Program-made: the position numbers and the translations under genes | Notes under the pieces: model-generated | What the model was told of the DNA's origin: nothing | Seen by the model: the letters and a program-made list of their open reading frames with translations, nothing else | The model's database searches: none | From: Dendrolimus kikuchii | Taxonomy: Eukaryota > Arthropoda > Insecta > Lepidoptera > Lasiocampidae | DNA length: 64,000 bases | Assembly: GCA_019925095.2 (NCBI GenBank) | Contig: CM034411.1 | Location: 9,508,001 to 9,572,000 of the forward strand | Reading direction: 5' to 3' | Shown: one piece after another, positions 55,266-64,000 of the stretch | Layout of the letters: every line of letters starts with the position of its first letter | Position numbering within the stretch: position 1 is the first letter of the stretch

Positions 55266-55499
55266 GGTGAGGTATTGAAATGCTGTCTTGGAAATAATAG
55301 CTATCTAATTCTTAATCGAATAACAGTTTAAATTTCACTGTGGTTTTTAGAGTAAAATCAAGGCCGTAGCCATTATAATGTCCGGAATATTAGGGGAAGA
55401 AACACGAAAGAGGACTTATTGTCCCGTCTATTCTGGAATATAAACTTACATGGCTGCTTAATGTAATATCTAAAGTTATGAAAAATTACTTTTTTATGT

Positions 55500-55690
55500 T
55501 ATTTTTTTATTGCATGCCTTCAGCAGAAAGGCAGATGGCTCGCGTGATAGAAAGCGGTTACTGTAGCGATGGACATTTGTAACATCAACAGTGCTACCAA
55601 CGTGCCGCCGCTCTCTAAAGGGAGACTGCAACCTGGCCACTAATGCTGGAACACAAGTCTTATGTTGCTTGTACGCAAACTGGCAAATGT
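55500..55690 (+). mobile_element. GGCAGACGG repeat, diverged
   Basis: TTATTGCATGCCTTCAGCAG, GAAAGCGGTTACTG and CTCTAAAGGGAGACTGCAAC. Breaks off after ACACAAGTCTTATG. A second scrap (AACAGGTTACCGTCGCCCAT) follows at 55703. Confidence 0.65.
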
Positions 55691-55894
55691 GTCCACTTTA
55701 TGACAACAGGTTACCGTCGCCCATGAACATCTGCAACACTAAGGGAGTCGATGCGTTGCCTACCTCGTCTAGGCTGTTATGATTAGCACTTGGAATGCTA
55801 AGAACTTTTTAGTTACGCATCGGGCATTTTAGTGGATAAGTAACCCTCTGCTGTAGATCAACTAACAAACACCATGCTCAATTCAAATTCCAAT

Positions 55895-55968
55895 ACGGTA
55901 CAAAACAGTGCAGTGCAGTGTACTACAGTGCATTACAATGCAGTGCAGTACAGTACAGTACTCTTTGT
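55895..55968 (+). repeat. Degenerate CAGTG/CAGTA array
   Basis: GTGCAGTGCAGTGTACTACA then further 5-bp CAGTR units. Low-complexity. Confidence 0.8.
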
Positions 55969-55984
55969 TAAACACCAGTATAAT

Positions 55985-56075
55985 AGAGAGTAACATACTT
56001 TATTGTCTTAAATACTATAAGATATTACAATAGGCGGCTTTATTGCTTAAAATCTTTCAGGGAATATCTGTCAAG
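55985..56075 (-). mobile_element. CR1-tail fragment
   Basis: ACATACTTTATTGTCTTAAA and GGCGGCTTTATTGCTTAAAA. Confidence 0.5.
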
Positions 56076-56179
56076 TTAAATTTATTTTCAGCCAAGAAAG
56101 TACACTTTGTAAAAGTAATTATTCAGTTACCCTGGTAATACACATCTGTCTCATTCCCGTTAATTGCGCTCTAGTAATA

Positions 56180-56626
56180 ATCTCTCCTTGATGACACCTG
56201 TACACACTTCTTCCTTCGTTGATAACTTTCACGTTACAGGCTGTCCGTTTATGGAACTCACTGTCTCTCGACATCAGATAAGCTGAATCCATATTGTCTT
56301 TTAAACTGCTGGTTACTAAATATCTTTGATCTACGCAAGTCTAAAACATGCTGCTGATTCTATATATAGTATGATATATCTTATATTTGTATAGTATATA
56401 AAGTATATTATTATTTTATTTATTTTTTACTTATTCTTGGATTGTTTCTTGTTATTTATTGTCTTCACCGCCACTGTTGTCTTAATTTTGTCCTTAGTTT
56501 AGGGGGTTCCCTGGAAGAGATCGCTTTAAGCGATAAAGCCGGCCTTTGTTAAATATTTATTTACTGTACTTAGTTTTAAGAACGTAGTTTTAATTTTTGG
56601 TGAAAAATAAAGTGTTTTCATTCATT
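56180..56626 (+). pseudogene. CR1-like LINE: ORF2 C-terminus plus complete tail
   Basis: At 56235-56330 the frame reads VTAVRLWNSLSLDIR, stop, AESILSFKLLVTKYL and stop. This is the WNSLPxDIRxAxSxxSFKxxLxxYL motif that ends many LINE ORF2 proteins. About 180 bp later comes the CR1-tail: GAAGAGATCGCTTTAAGCG, GATAAAGCCGGCC, then GGTGAAAAATAAAGTG and ATTC repeats. It links the tail family to a LINE. Confidence 0.65.
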
Positions 56627-57124
56627 CATACACAGTTTATAGTTCGCGACATGCGGCCTTTCGATATGCTTTAAGCATTAAAGTTAACTTGTAACTAAGA
56701 GAAAAAAATGCCAAGTCATTCTTTAATACAAGTCACAAGAAGATTTAAAACAGTTGATAAAATAGTAGGTAGTCGTTGTATTGAGTGGTGTTATATAATT
56801 TTTCTACTTACAAGTATATATCTGTTCACGTCCATTTTGAAAAGCCTCAATTTATTTATTTGCTTGCACTTAATTTGTTTATATTCCTACATTTGGTGTG
56901 TTTACTATCACGGCACGTGTATTTTTCCTTTCTAATGTTTAAGAACATTTCTCATTTATAATGTTTTCATTTAACAGAAAATATATTCTTATTTGAACGT
57001 TGTAATGCAAACGGGAACCCACATGATAACAGTTTTAAGTTAATTGTAATATTCTTAAAAAGTTTTCTACATGCCAGACTTGTTTTCTAAAAATAGATTA
57101 CATATTACACTGCTGTCTCACTAA
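56627..57124. other. Unassigned AT-rich DNA
   Basis: The frame 56708-56935 is hydrophobic and motif-free. Probably chance. Confidence 0.45.
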
Positions 57125-57252
57125 GATGAAATCACAGACATTTTGAAGAGAGGTCAGATAAAAAGTAAGTTAGCTAAGGATGTATGTCAGGATCGTACCA
57201 AGTGGAGATCTATCTCTCTGCCTACGCCTATGGGAAACAGACTTGGTAATAT
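57125..57252 (+). pseudogene. LINE-Q-related ORF2 extreme C-terminus
   Basis: TDILKRGQIKSKLAKDVCQD then RTKWRSISLPTPMGN: the DxxxWRSxVxAYPxG ending of LINE-Q-type proteins with one short deletion. Confidence 0.5.
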
Positions 57253-57559
57253 GTGTATATGTAATCAATATCTATACTAATAATATTGTAACAGCGAAAG
57301 GTAGAGGTTAAATAATACTGCAGATGGCAGAGAGTAGTATTCACTGTCGAGTGCTGATGTGAACTGATTTATTTTGGAAACGGTAACCTTAAGTACAAAT
57401 ATTAACAAGTCGTACAGCTAGAGCAATATATAGTACAGTGTGTGAGCGGGACGGATGGTGTGCGAGCGAGATAAAGCAACTATTAATATGTGCGCTCCCG
57501 CGTTGCGCTAGGCTAGCTAGTAGTGCGTTGTCCGCTTCGATGATAAGACGTATGCAGCT
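57253..57559. other. Unassigned; GC-richer at 57430-57545
   Basis: GTGTGAGCGGGACGGATGG and TGTGCGCTCCCGCGTTGCG. No identified element. Confidence 0.4.
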
Positions 57560-57874
57560 CCCATAATATAAAGAGGAAAGATTTGTATTTTTATATTTTG
57601 TAACGAATAAACTTAAAAACTACTGGACCGATTTCTAAAATTCTTTCACCATTAGAATGCCTCATTATCCCAGATACATATAGGCTATACTTATTACTAG
57701 AAAAATTAGGGATCTCTACTAAAACTTCAATAATGTAACCCAAGGTGTAAAAAATAGTGTTTGAGTGGGTCCGGGGATGGTATAGATTCACAATTAGACC
57801 CAGTAGGTGGCGCTGGAATCGGGTTCTAGACTTTTATTTTTTCAGGGCAGGACAACGTCTGCCGGAACTGCTAG
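57560..57874 (+). mobile_element. Hel-F Helitron
   Basis: TACTGGACCGATTTCTAAAA, GTTTGAGTGGGTCCGGGG and GTCTGCCGGAACTGCTAG (CTAG at 57871-57874, then T). Partner of 12541-12836. Confidence 0.75.
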
Positions 57875-58239
57875 TATAGAATAAAAAGCTTATCACTTTT
57901 AAACAAATGTATAAATTTGAAAGTATTTTGTATAACTCAATTTCTAGTTCTGAATTGGTTTTGTTTTGCATAAACTATATCCAATTAATAACGACTAAAA
58001 AGAACATAAGTACCTATAAAGTTACATGATAACCGCTTAATTTTTAAGACAGTGAAGAAGTAGACTAGACCACGAGCGCGTTGGTACGTCTATAGGTGAA
58101 GGTAATTACTTTCCATCAGGTGTGAAAAGCGAAGTTAGCAGTTCTATTTCCTTATATTCAAACCTAAGATACAACGTCTCGATACCATAAAAAGTTCGCT
58201 ATCTCTCCATTCAAAAAGGCTTTCTTGAATTTATATGTG

Positions 58240-58440
58240 TAACGAGCGAGGGTCTCCCTAAACAGGAGACAATCAAAGCGCGCAGCCTCCGCGGCCCCGG
58301 CTAATCATTAGGGCGAATTGTCGCCAGCGAGACAGGGCCATGTTTACTAATCAGGGAATACGCCTAGTAATGTAGTATTGGCTGCACTGGGCAGTATTTG
58401 GAGAGGCAATTGGGGGGGTGACTAGTCATCATTAATTCTA
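58240..58440. other. GC-rich, apparently single-copy block
   Basis: CGCGCAGCCTCCGCGGCCCC, GGGCGAATTGTCGCCAGCG and CATGTTTACTAATCAGGG. CpG-rich compared with its surroundings, with no repeat match and no open frame. It could be a regulatory or conserved non-coding block (inference only). Confidence 0.35.
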
Positions 58441-58516
58441 ATGAACCTGTCTATACTAAGGAACGTGACCATAATATACAAGATACTTTCTTGCAGACAG
58501 ACCTTTATGGTAGGAA

Positions 58517-58717
58517 CTAGCTGCGCCCCGCGGTTTCACCCGCGTGGTAATGGAAAATTATGATAGATTTGTATAAATTATAGCCTGTGTTATTCTGATG
58601 TGTAACCTATAGTATTGTAAAGTTTCATCAAAATCCATTCAGTAGTTTTTGCGTGAAGGAGTAACAAACATCCATACTTACAAACTTTCGCGTTTATGAT
58701 ATTAGTAGGAAGTAGGA
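58517..58717 (-). mobile_element. Hel-C Helitron, intact ends
   Basis: + strand: A then CTAGCTGCGCCCCGCGGTTT (CTAG 58517-58520), ending ATTAGTAGGAAGTAGGA then T. The reverse is TC...CTAG between A and T. Partner 27603-27752. Confidence 0.8.
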
Positions 58718-59437
58718 TTGGTGAGAACATAATTATGAGATGAAATGAAATTTATTTTGACACAGCTAGTACAGCGATATTAGATTATTTATAAATATGA
58801 GGATAATTTTACAGGTACGTCCAAAGTAACTGTGATACCTGCACTGTGTAGATCTCTACAGAGCCTGTATGGCAGGCCGCAGTAGATTTCTCTCTCGTGG
58901 CCTGATATTAGAATAACTATAAATTACGATACTGTTCGAACTGATATTATTATGTCCATTGGTTCTTTACATTACAATAGCTGCAATATCGAGTACGAAT
59001 TTAATTTAAGATCTCAATTTCTCATTTTTTATTGAAACTATAAATATTAGTAATACATGTTAGTGCTGCAATAACTTTTCTAAGAAATAATATTAAAATT
59101 GTCATCTTGCCATATTGCTTTTTAAATCTTTCATCTTTCTGTAAAAGTAAAAAACATTATAAAGTCAATTTATTTAAAATCTATGAAATATATACTTCAT
59201 TTAAATTATTTAAAAAACTGAATATTTAAAAATAAGATTATTGTGAAATGGGTATTTGTTAAGCGTATCGTAGCAAGATTTCCACCGTCTTTGCGTGTGT
59301 TTTGAAATCTGAATGTTATTTTACTTCGTAGGCAAACACTTCTATCAATAGTCATAGGTATAATATCCGCACTATAGTTATTCTTAAAAATATGTCATTC
59401 CGATGGAAAGTAAAGCTGATTTTGATCGTATTTTAAA
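58718..59437. other. Unassigned AT-rich DNA
   Basis: Nothing recognised. Confidence 0.5.
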
Positions 59438-59640
59438 CTGGCTTCTACCCGCGACTTCGTCCGTATGGAATTGTTAAAAAAAAGTTTGGTCTTAGCGTGA
59501 TGATATATATAGCCTTCTTCGATAAATGGGCTATCTAACAATGAAAGAAGTTTTCAAATCAGACCAGTAGTAGTTCCTGAGATTAGCGCGTTCAAGCAAA
59601 CCAACTCTTCAGCTTTATATATTACTTACTATATAGGATA
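59438..59640 (-). mobile_element. Hel-B Helitron, eroded
   Basis: CTGGCTTCTACCCGCGACTT (CTAG changed to CTGG), AAGTTTTCAAATCAGACCAG and TCAGCTTTATATATTA. An internal deletion removes the ATTCTTCATT region. Confidence 0.75.
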
Positions 59641-59677
59641 ATATTTTAGTACTTACATTGAATTAAAATTGATAAAA

Positions 59678-59884
59678 TCTATACTATAATATTATAAAGA
59701 GGTAAAGTTTGTGAGTTTGTGACGTTGTAGGGGGTAATCTCTGGATCTAGTAAATCGATTTTAAAAATTCTTTTACGGTTAGAGAGCTACGTTAACAAGG
59801 AATGCCATACATAGGCTATATAACATGACGCTATATAACACGGAAGCAGGACAGAGCGCGGGTGAAACCGCGCCGGGCCGCTAG
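59678..59884 (+). mobile_element. Hel-A Helitron, intact ends
   Basis: TCTATACTATAATATTATAA (TC at 59678-59679, A before) to GAAACCGCGCCGGGCCGCTAG (CTAG 59881-59884, T after). Terminal hairpin GCGCGGGTGAAACCGCGC at 59856-59873. Partner 14259-14450. Confidence 0.9.
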
Positions 59885-60371
59885 TTTTCTGTATATTGAA
59901 ATAAAGTTATGCTGGCAAATCTCAAGTCTAAAAATTTAAATGTAGTACCCTAAAATTGTATTAAGAAATAAAGCATGGGAGGCTAATTTTTATAAAACCA
60001 TTATATAAAGTGACCTTTACTGTTACCCCCAAAGTAATCACTCCAAATCCGTCCCACTTATACAACCGACCGCGCGACCACTAAGCGAATTAGACTCATA
60101 AATCTGACGACTAAGGTTGAATATTGATTAACCTAAACCGTAGGTCTTATGTCAAATACATTCGAGAGCTAAATTAGGACTAGGCACGGAAATCGTTCGA
60201 TTGCGCTCCATTACTTTTTTAATGAGTTACCTGATAAAATATACAGTTTGTTAGGAAAAGAAAATTGTCCACAAAAAATTGATACATATTATATATGTAA
60301 GTACGATGATATGTCTGTGAATTTTATGATTTAGCAAATATAATTTAATAATGACATTGAAACTAAAATAC
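59885..60371. other. Unassigned DNA
   Basis: Nothing recognised. Confidence 0.5.
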
Positions 60372-60645
60372 ATTACGTAGCAGATCACTGCCAACGGGGA
60401 GCGTGCCCAGAAGGCTGGCTGCATTGCCACGCTGTATGACAATACTTATTTGTTGTGCAAAATATGAGCCAGCCTTCTGATCACGGGTAGTGTCAAAGAG
60501 TTTCTTACACATGTCTTTAAAGAAGCTCTTTGCCGACGGACCCCACGGGCCTAATGTTTCAACCCCAAACGGCACAAATATATAACCCTTTCCTAAGGCT
60601 CTTCTCTTCTCGTCTCCAGCTGAAGCGGCAGCGACGGTATTGAAT
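60372..60645 (-). pseudogene. LINE-N ORF C-terminus, readable
   Basis: The minus frame 60575-60363 reads VPFGVETLGPWGPSAKSFFK, KKLFDTTRDQKAGSYFAQQ, QISIVIQRGNAASLLGTLP. Same arrangement as 44225-44562. A non-LTR ORF2 C-terminus by recall; the clade is uncertain and no upstream domains remain. Confidence 0.65.
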
Positions 60646-61036
60646 AAGTATATCTTATAATATTGAAAGATAAATCTGTTTTCATTGGAAACGTATATTT
60701 ATGGTGCTTTTCCACGGACTATAAAGGATTTCGTACAAAATTAGTTTGACAAAATTCTGTTATTAGTTTAGTAGTGTAGCATTTACAATTCGGTAGTTGA
60801 CACTTTTTGAGAAACAGGTTTATATTGTGCCTTATGGTCTATTTTAGCCAAAATATTAATATTTCAGTAAAAAAACAACATGAACATATTTTATTTAGGA
60901 ATTTTATAAATATTTTGACATTTCGTAACGAAAACGCGTCAAGCTGTCATGGCGTCTCGCATGACGTCACGGTGTGCAAAACAAACATCTGTTTGGTTGA
61001 AGTGTTATCAAAAGTTTAAAAAATACATAATAAGAA

Positions 61037-61800
61037 ATGAATACTAATTATTACAAACATTGTATAGTACCGCAGAGTATCAGTACAACGATAAAAACAC
61101 CACAGAAACTGTTTTTTTACGTGTCTAAGGGGTAAACAATTAAGGAGAAAGTGGCCAGATTTTTGTGAAGATCATTTTGATGTAAGTGTTTATCAGCCCT
61201 ATTTATAATTCTACGTTACCAAATGATATGGAAAATTACGTATAATATCAAATAATGGGATCTGTATCACACTTACGTTTGAAACCAAGCTGTTTACCTA
61301 GTAAATTTGATTGTAAGACAGATAGAAGAAAGCGAACTTGTAGCAGTCTAAATCGAGCATATATAACAATAAAGAACAAAAGATGATGCTATTAAGAAAG
61401 TGTGTAAATAAATCAGTTGAAAGTACTACTATATTAGCCAGTACCAGTGGTGCTAGTTTAATTCTTGAAAATACTTCTAACACAACCACAGGTTCTTAAA
61501 TTAATAGTGAGTAGCTCCAATATTAATTTTCTTGAAACAATCTAATAATAATATTGTCAATTTATTTTCAGTTTTGCCCCAGGAAGAAGGTTTACAAGGT
61601 CTTAGAACAGCAAATAAATCTGTTTAAGTACTAATGACACATAAATATAGAAGTAAAGCTACTCAATCCAGTATTAAACTAAGCCAGACTGTGGACCAGG
61701 CAGGATCACTAGTAGTCTTCACAAAAATCAGTTTCATTTCCATTTTAAGTGAAATCATTAAGGCCATCTGGATCCAGTATAAGCAGTTTCAAAGAAATTA
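61037..61800 (+). pseudogene. THAP-domain protein (transposase N-terminal half), broken
   Basis: ATG at 61037 opens MNTNYYKHCIVPQSISTTIK then TPQKLFFYVSKG and a stop: the start of a THAP C2CH zinc finger, with Cys9 kept and Ser14 where the second Cys is expected. After a frame change KWPDFCEDHFDV gives the Cys and His of the CxxH pair (Cys codon 61163-61165, His 61172-61174), but about 30 residues between Trp and Cys are missing. NDMENYV, then LRLKPSCLPSKFDCKTDRRK, is the usual stretch after a THAP finger. A TTTATTTTCAG acceptor-like site at about 61560 precedes VLPQEEGLQGLRTANKSV and THKYRSKATQSS. The catalytic domain is absent. Confidence 0.65.
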
Positions 61801-61980
61801 ATAATGGAAGAAGTCACTGTGACATTGTCTTTATATACTTCATCCGCTACTCACACAGAGTCCTCACTATCACCATTCCGCTCAACACATCCAGATCAAA
61901 ACTTTCATACAAATAAAAAATATGTAAATAAATATCTTTTCCATGAACAATTTTACTTCATAGATGATAAGTCCACTAAT

Positions 61981-62110
61981 GGCTGGTTCATATATCTTAT
62001 AGAGTTCCTTTACCTTACCATCGCTTAAAATTTGACATAAGCTTCATACAAATAATGTCAAGATTCAACTGATGGTTGTGTGAGTGAATAGTAAGATATA
62101 GGAACCGGCC
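61981..62110. mobile_element. MITE-R copy nested in the THAP/YqaJ element
   Basis: GGCTGGTTCATATATCTTA at the left and TAAGATATAGGAACCGGCC at the right are inverted (17 of 19). TTAA follows the right end (62111-62114) and a decayed CTAA precedes the left. Hints at a piggyBac-type TTAA insertion. Confidence 0.6.
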
Positions 62111-62364
62111 TTAAGTAGGCATGAACTAACCTAGTTACCCTAGTCCTAGAGCATGGTAGTTTAGTTAATTTATAAGATTGCCTCATTAAATAAAACTCCA
62201 AAATCATTGTGTTTTATTTTATTATAAAATGATGAGATCAGAACCTACCTAGTGGTTACTTTATATGCTTTGATAAAGTAATGGATACACATGGCATTTC
62301 CAAAATGGTAACAAACTGTTACCATTTAAGATCATTAACATATTCATAACTGATTGCTATACAG

Positions 62365-63190
62365 AAAGTTTAAATTTTTTACTATTAGAAAAATTTGGAT
62401 CCTCTATACAAAATATACATGTTTCCACGGCAGTCAAATATATTTATATTTGTAATTGAGCATATTTGTTTGTAGGCTTCCCATCTTTAATATAATTTGA
62501 ATATGGTTTGTACTGTAGAGACACTTAATTTCTACTATGCAATTTTCACATGTACCATCCGGTGAACCAGCAGTCATTGGATATTGTTGACTTAATATGA
62601 GACCACATTTCTTAATTTTTTTAATGAAGTTTCAGCTCCAAATTTTCTCTGACTGTGGGTCTTGCATCTACTTACTTCAAAAGCCTGTGATGCTGGTATC
62701 CATCCATATCTTAATTCATGCCAAAGACTGCTTTTAAATTGCTCTCTTGTTTCCACTTAAATTTTTTAATGACAGCATCTGATATTACTGCATTTCTTAA
62801 AAATGACTCACATTTTTCATTATATTTTAAAACAAGTTGATACATTAAAGAGCTGGCTGTATCACTGAGAACAGAATTATGTTGATATTTAAATAATGCA
62901 CAATCCTCAAGTTTCGTTTATTGTGCTTCTTTTAAAAACTTATGAGTACATTTGAATTTGATGGTAAACTAGGGTTACTACTACATATTTTAAACTGGTT
63001 CACAGTTATGATAGCTTCGATTTTTTCCAATAACTAAGGTTCTTCACTCCTGCGATGACGATAATTTCGATAGCACTTTATGATCTGGGTATATTTTACA
63101 CTTTACAATACAGAAGTTTGCAATCACGTTTCAAATGCACATAACTTATGGCGTCATCTCCATAACATACTTGCGATGATCTACAAAAGA
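62365..63190 (-). pseudogene. YqaJ-type (PD-(D/E)xK) exonuclease relic
   Basis: Minus-strand segments in order: FTIKFKCTHKFLKEAQ, EDCALFKYQHNSVLSDTASS, MYQLVLKYNEKCESFLRNAV, SLWHELRYGWIPASQAFEVS, QYPMTAGSPDGTCENCIVEI-KC, and KYAQLQI-stop-IYLTAVETCIFCIED. This is the YqaJ recombinase/alkaline exonuclease order: an Arg-x-Thr-Ala-Ser-like start, SPDG with the catalytic Asp (62559-62557), E-I-K with Glu (62532-62530) and Lys (62526-62524), then a Q-x-Q motif. Three or more frame changes and stops break it. Resection-type DNA nuclease family; inactive here. Confidence 0.72.
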
Positions 63191-63796
63191 AATTTCACCA
63201 TTAGCATCAACATTTACGAATATTAAAATTATCATAACCTCAAAAATAATTATTAAAAAATAATACTTTGCCATATCTTAATCACAATTTTAACACTAGG
63301 TGCTATTGTTTAATGTTATAATACGTAGTATCCATAGTAGTTTGTGATGTTATATACTTACACAGAATTTTTAAGACCACAAATTGGTGTTAGTTGCGAA
63401 AAAGGCACCCAGCATAACAATATCGATTTTTGGCAAATTACTTTTATAAAACTTGCGATTATTATATCTTGTAGTTGTAGTCGTATGAACACAGTGTATA
63501 ACAATGGAAATACTATTATTTTATAGCAAAATTACTGGAAAGCGATGAATTTTCACTGAGAATTCATTAACAACTTGTTGTGTTTTGCACACTATGACGT
63601 CACGCGCTCTGATTGGCGTTCATTGTCACGTGACTAATGGCTGCAATGTAACAATTTTATTTCTCAAAAATATAAATTAATATTTATTATTTTAATTAAA
63701 ACAATTTATTTTTGACATGTTTAGATCGTAATCTACGATATATATAAAAATCTGCCTATATTTTTCATACTGTCAACTACCGAATATGAGCTGTTA

Positions 63797-64000
63797 GATT
63801 CGATTCTCATGTTGTCATTTTACTACAGCACCACTAGCCGGCGATTAGGAGTTACTTTACACTTCCACGTATCTTGGAAGTTGTCTACTGAACGTAGTAC
63901 GCACTTATTCATGCCATACATGCAAGCACGGCCCACTTCCTCTCCTCCCATTCAATCTTCCCTACCTCACCCCTATCCTCATCCCACTCTTAAGGCTGGC
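63797..64000. other. Unassigned; pyrimidine-rich end
   Basis: The last 80 bases are CT-rich (CCACTTCCTCTCCTCCCATT and similar). Could be the edge of a repeat that continues beyond the window. Confidence 0.3.

Larger units (their letters stand above)
60790..63783. mobile_element. 3-kb DNA transposon remnant with THAP and YqaJ gene relics (ISL2EU-like)
   Basis: Inverted ends TCGGTAGTTGACA (60790) and TGTCAACTACCGA (63771-63783), each with AT just outside (60788-60789 and 63784-63785). Subterminal GCATGACGTCACGGTGTGCA (60959) is mirrored by GTTTTGCACACTATGACGTC (63580). Inside are a + strand THAP-type relic and a facing minus-strand YqaJ-type relic. Two convergent genes of this kind, with an AT duplication, fit my recollection of ISL2EU. 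An 8-bp P-like reading of the ends is possible but weaker. No DDE domain is visible. Confidence 0.75.

Noticed and set aside
60786..63788. Classical P element with 8-bp duplication (AGCATTTA / AGCTGTTA, 6 of 8)
   Set aside because: The AT duplication with perfect 13-bp ends is simpler, and the facing YqaJ relic does not fit a P element. Kept as an alternative only.

Overview
The window looks like a gene-poor, AT-rich stretch of a moth or butterfly (Lepidoptera) chromosome. That assignment is an inference. It rests on the many short TC...CTAG Helitron copies inserted between A and T, several ending in the familiar GCGACTTCGTCC-type motif. It also rests on two tRNA-headed SINE families, on RTE/CR1-like LINE 3' ends, and on a maT-type mariner. 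I found no host gene I could name. Almost every long open frame lies inside a repeat; one 90-codon open frame near 55.0-55.27 kb is the only unexplained candidate exon.

Labels used here (mine, not database names). Hel-A, B, C, D, E, F and G are Helitron families. SINE-1 begins with a GTTGAGCGGG box A and SINE-2 with TAGCGTAATGG. LINE-Q is a non-LTR element with a (TATG)n 3' tail. RTE is a second non-LTR family ending in a GTGGACxxxGGCTGAAGAAG-like tail. CR1-tail is a LINE 3' end with a GATCGCTTTAAGCGATAAG hairpin and an AATAAA end. LINE-N carries a VETLGPWGP motif. The GGCAGACGG repeat is a 300-bp dispersed repeat.

Layout. 0-10 kb: Helitron ends, a foldback MITE, a solo LTR, SINE-1, SINE-2 and a 29-bp minisatellite. 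10-20 kb: RTE and LINE-Q ends, Hel-A, B and D, and SINE-2. 19.7-20.2 kb: the best solo LTR. 25.4-26.7 kb: a decayed mariner. 28.5-30.1 kb: a Helitron split by a GGCAGACGG repeat, next to a LINE-Q copy with a 15-bp target duplication. 31-39 kb: MITEs, a facing pair of Hel-B copies, and a Hel-D copy split by a solo LTR and an RTE fragment. 45.5-46.8 kb: a 659-bp palindrome followed by two more MITEs. 50.6-51.5 kb: SINE-1 split by a PIF/Harbinger derivative. 52.4 kb: a shortened LTR inside a CR1 tail. 53.6-53.9 kb: a 9-bp minisatellite. 54-60 kb: more Helitrons and LINE tails. 60.8-63.8 kb: a 3-kb inverted-repeat element with a decayed THAP-type gene on the + strand facing a decayed YqaJ-type exonuclease gene on the - strand.

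Most of the DNA is layered transposon debris. Related copies inside the window serve as references for unoccupied sites, so several insertion boundaries and target duplications can be read directly. The most interesting item is the THAP/YqaJ element. The architecture fits what I recall of the ISL2EU group, but that needs a database check.
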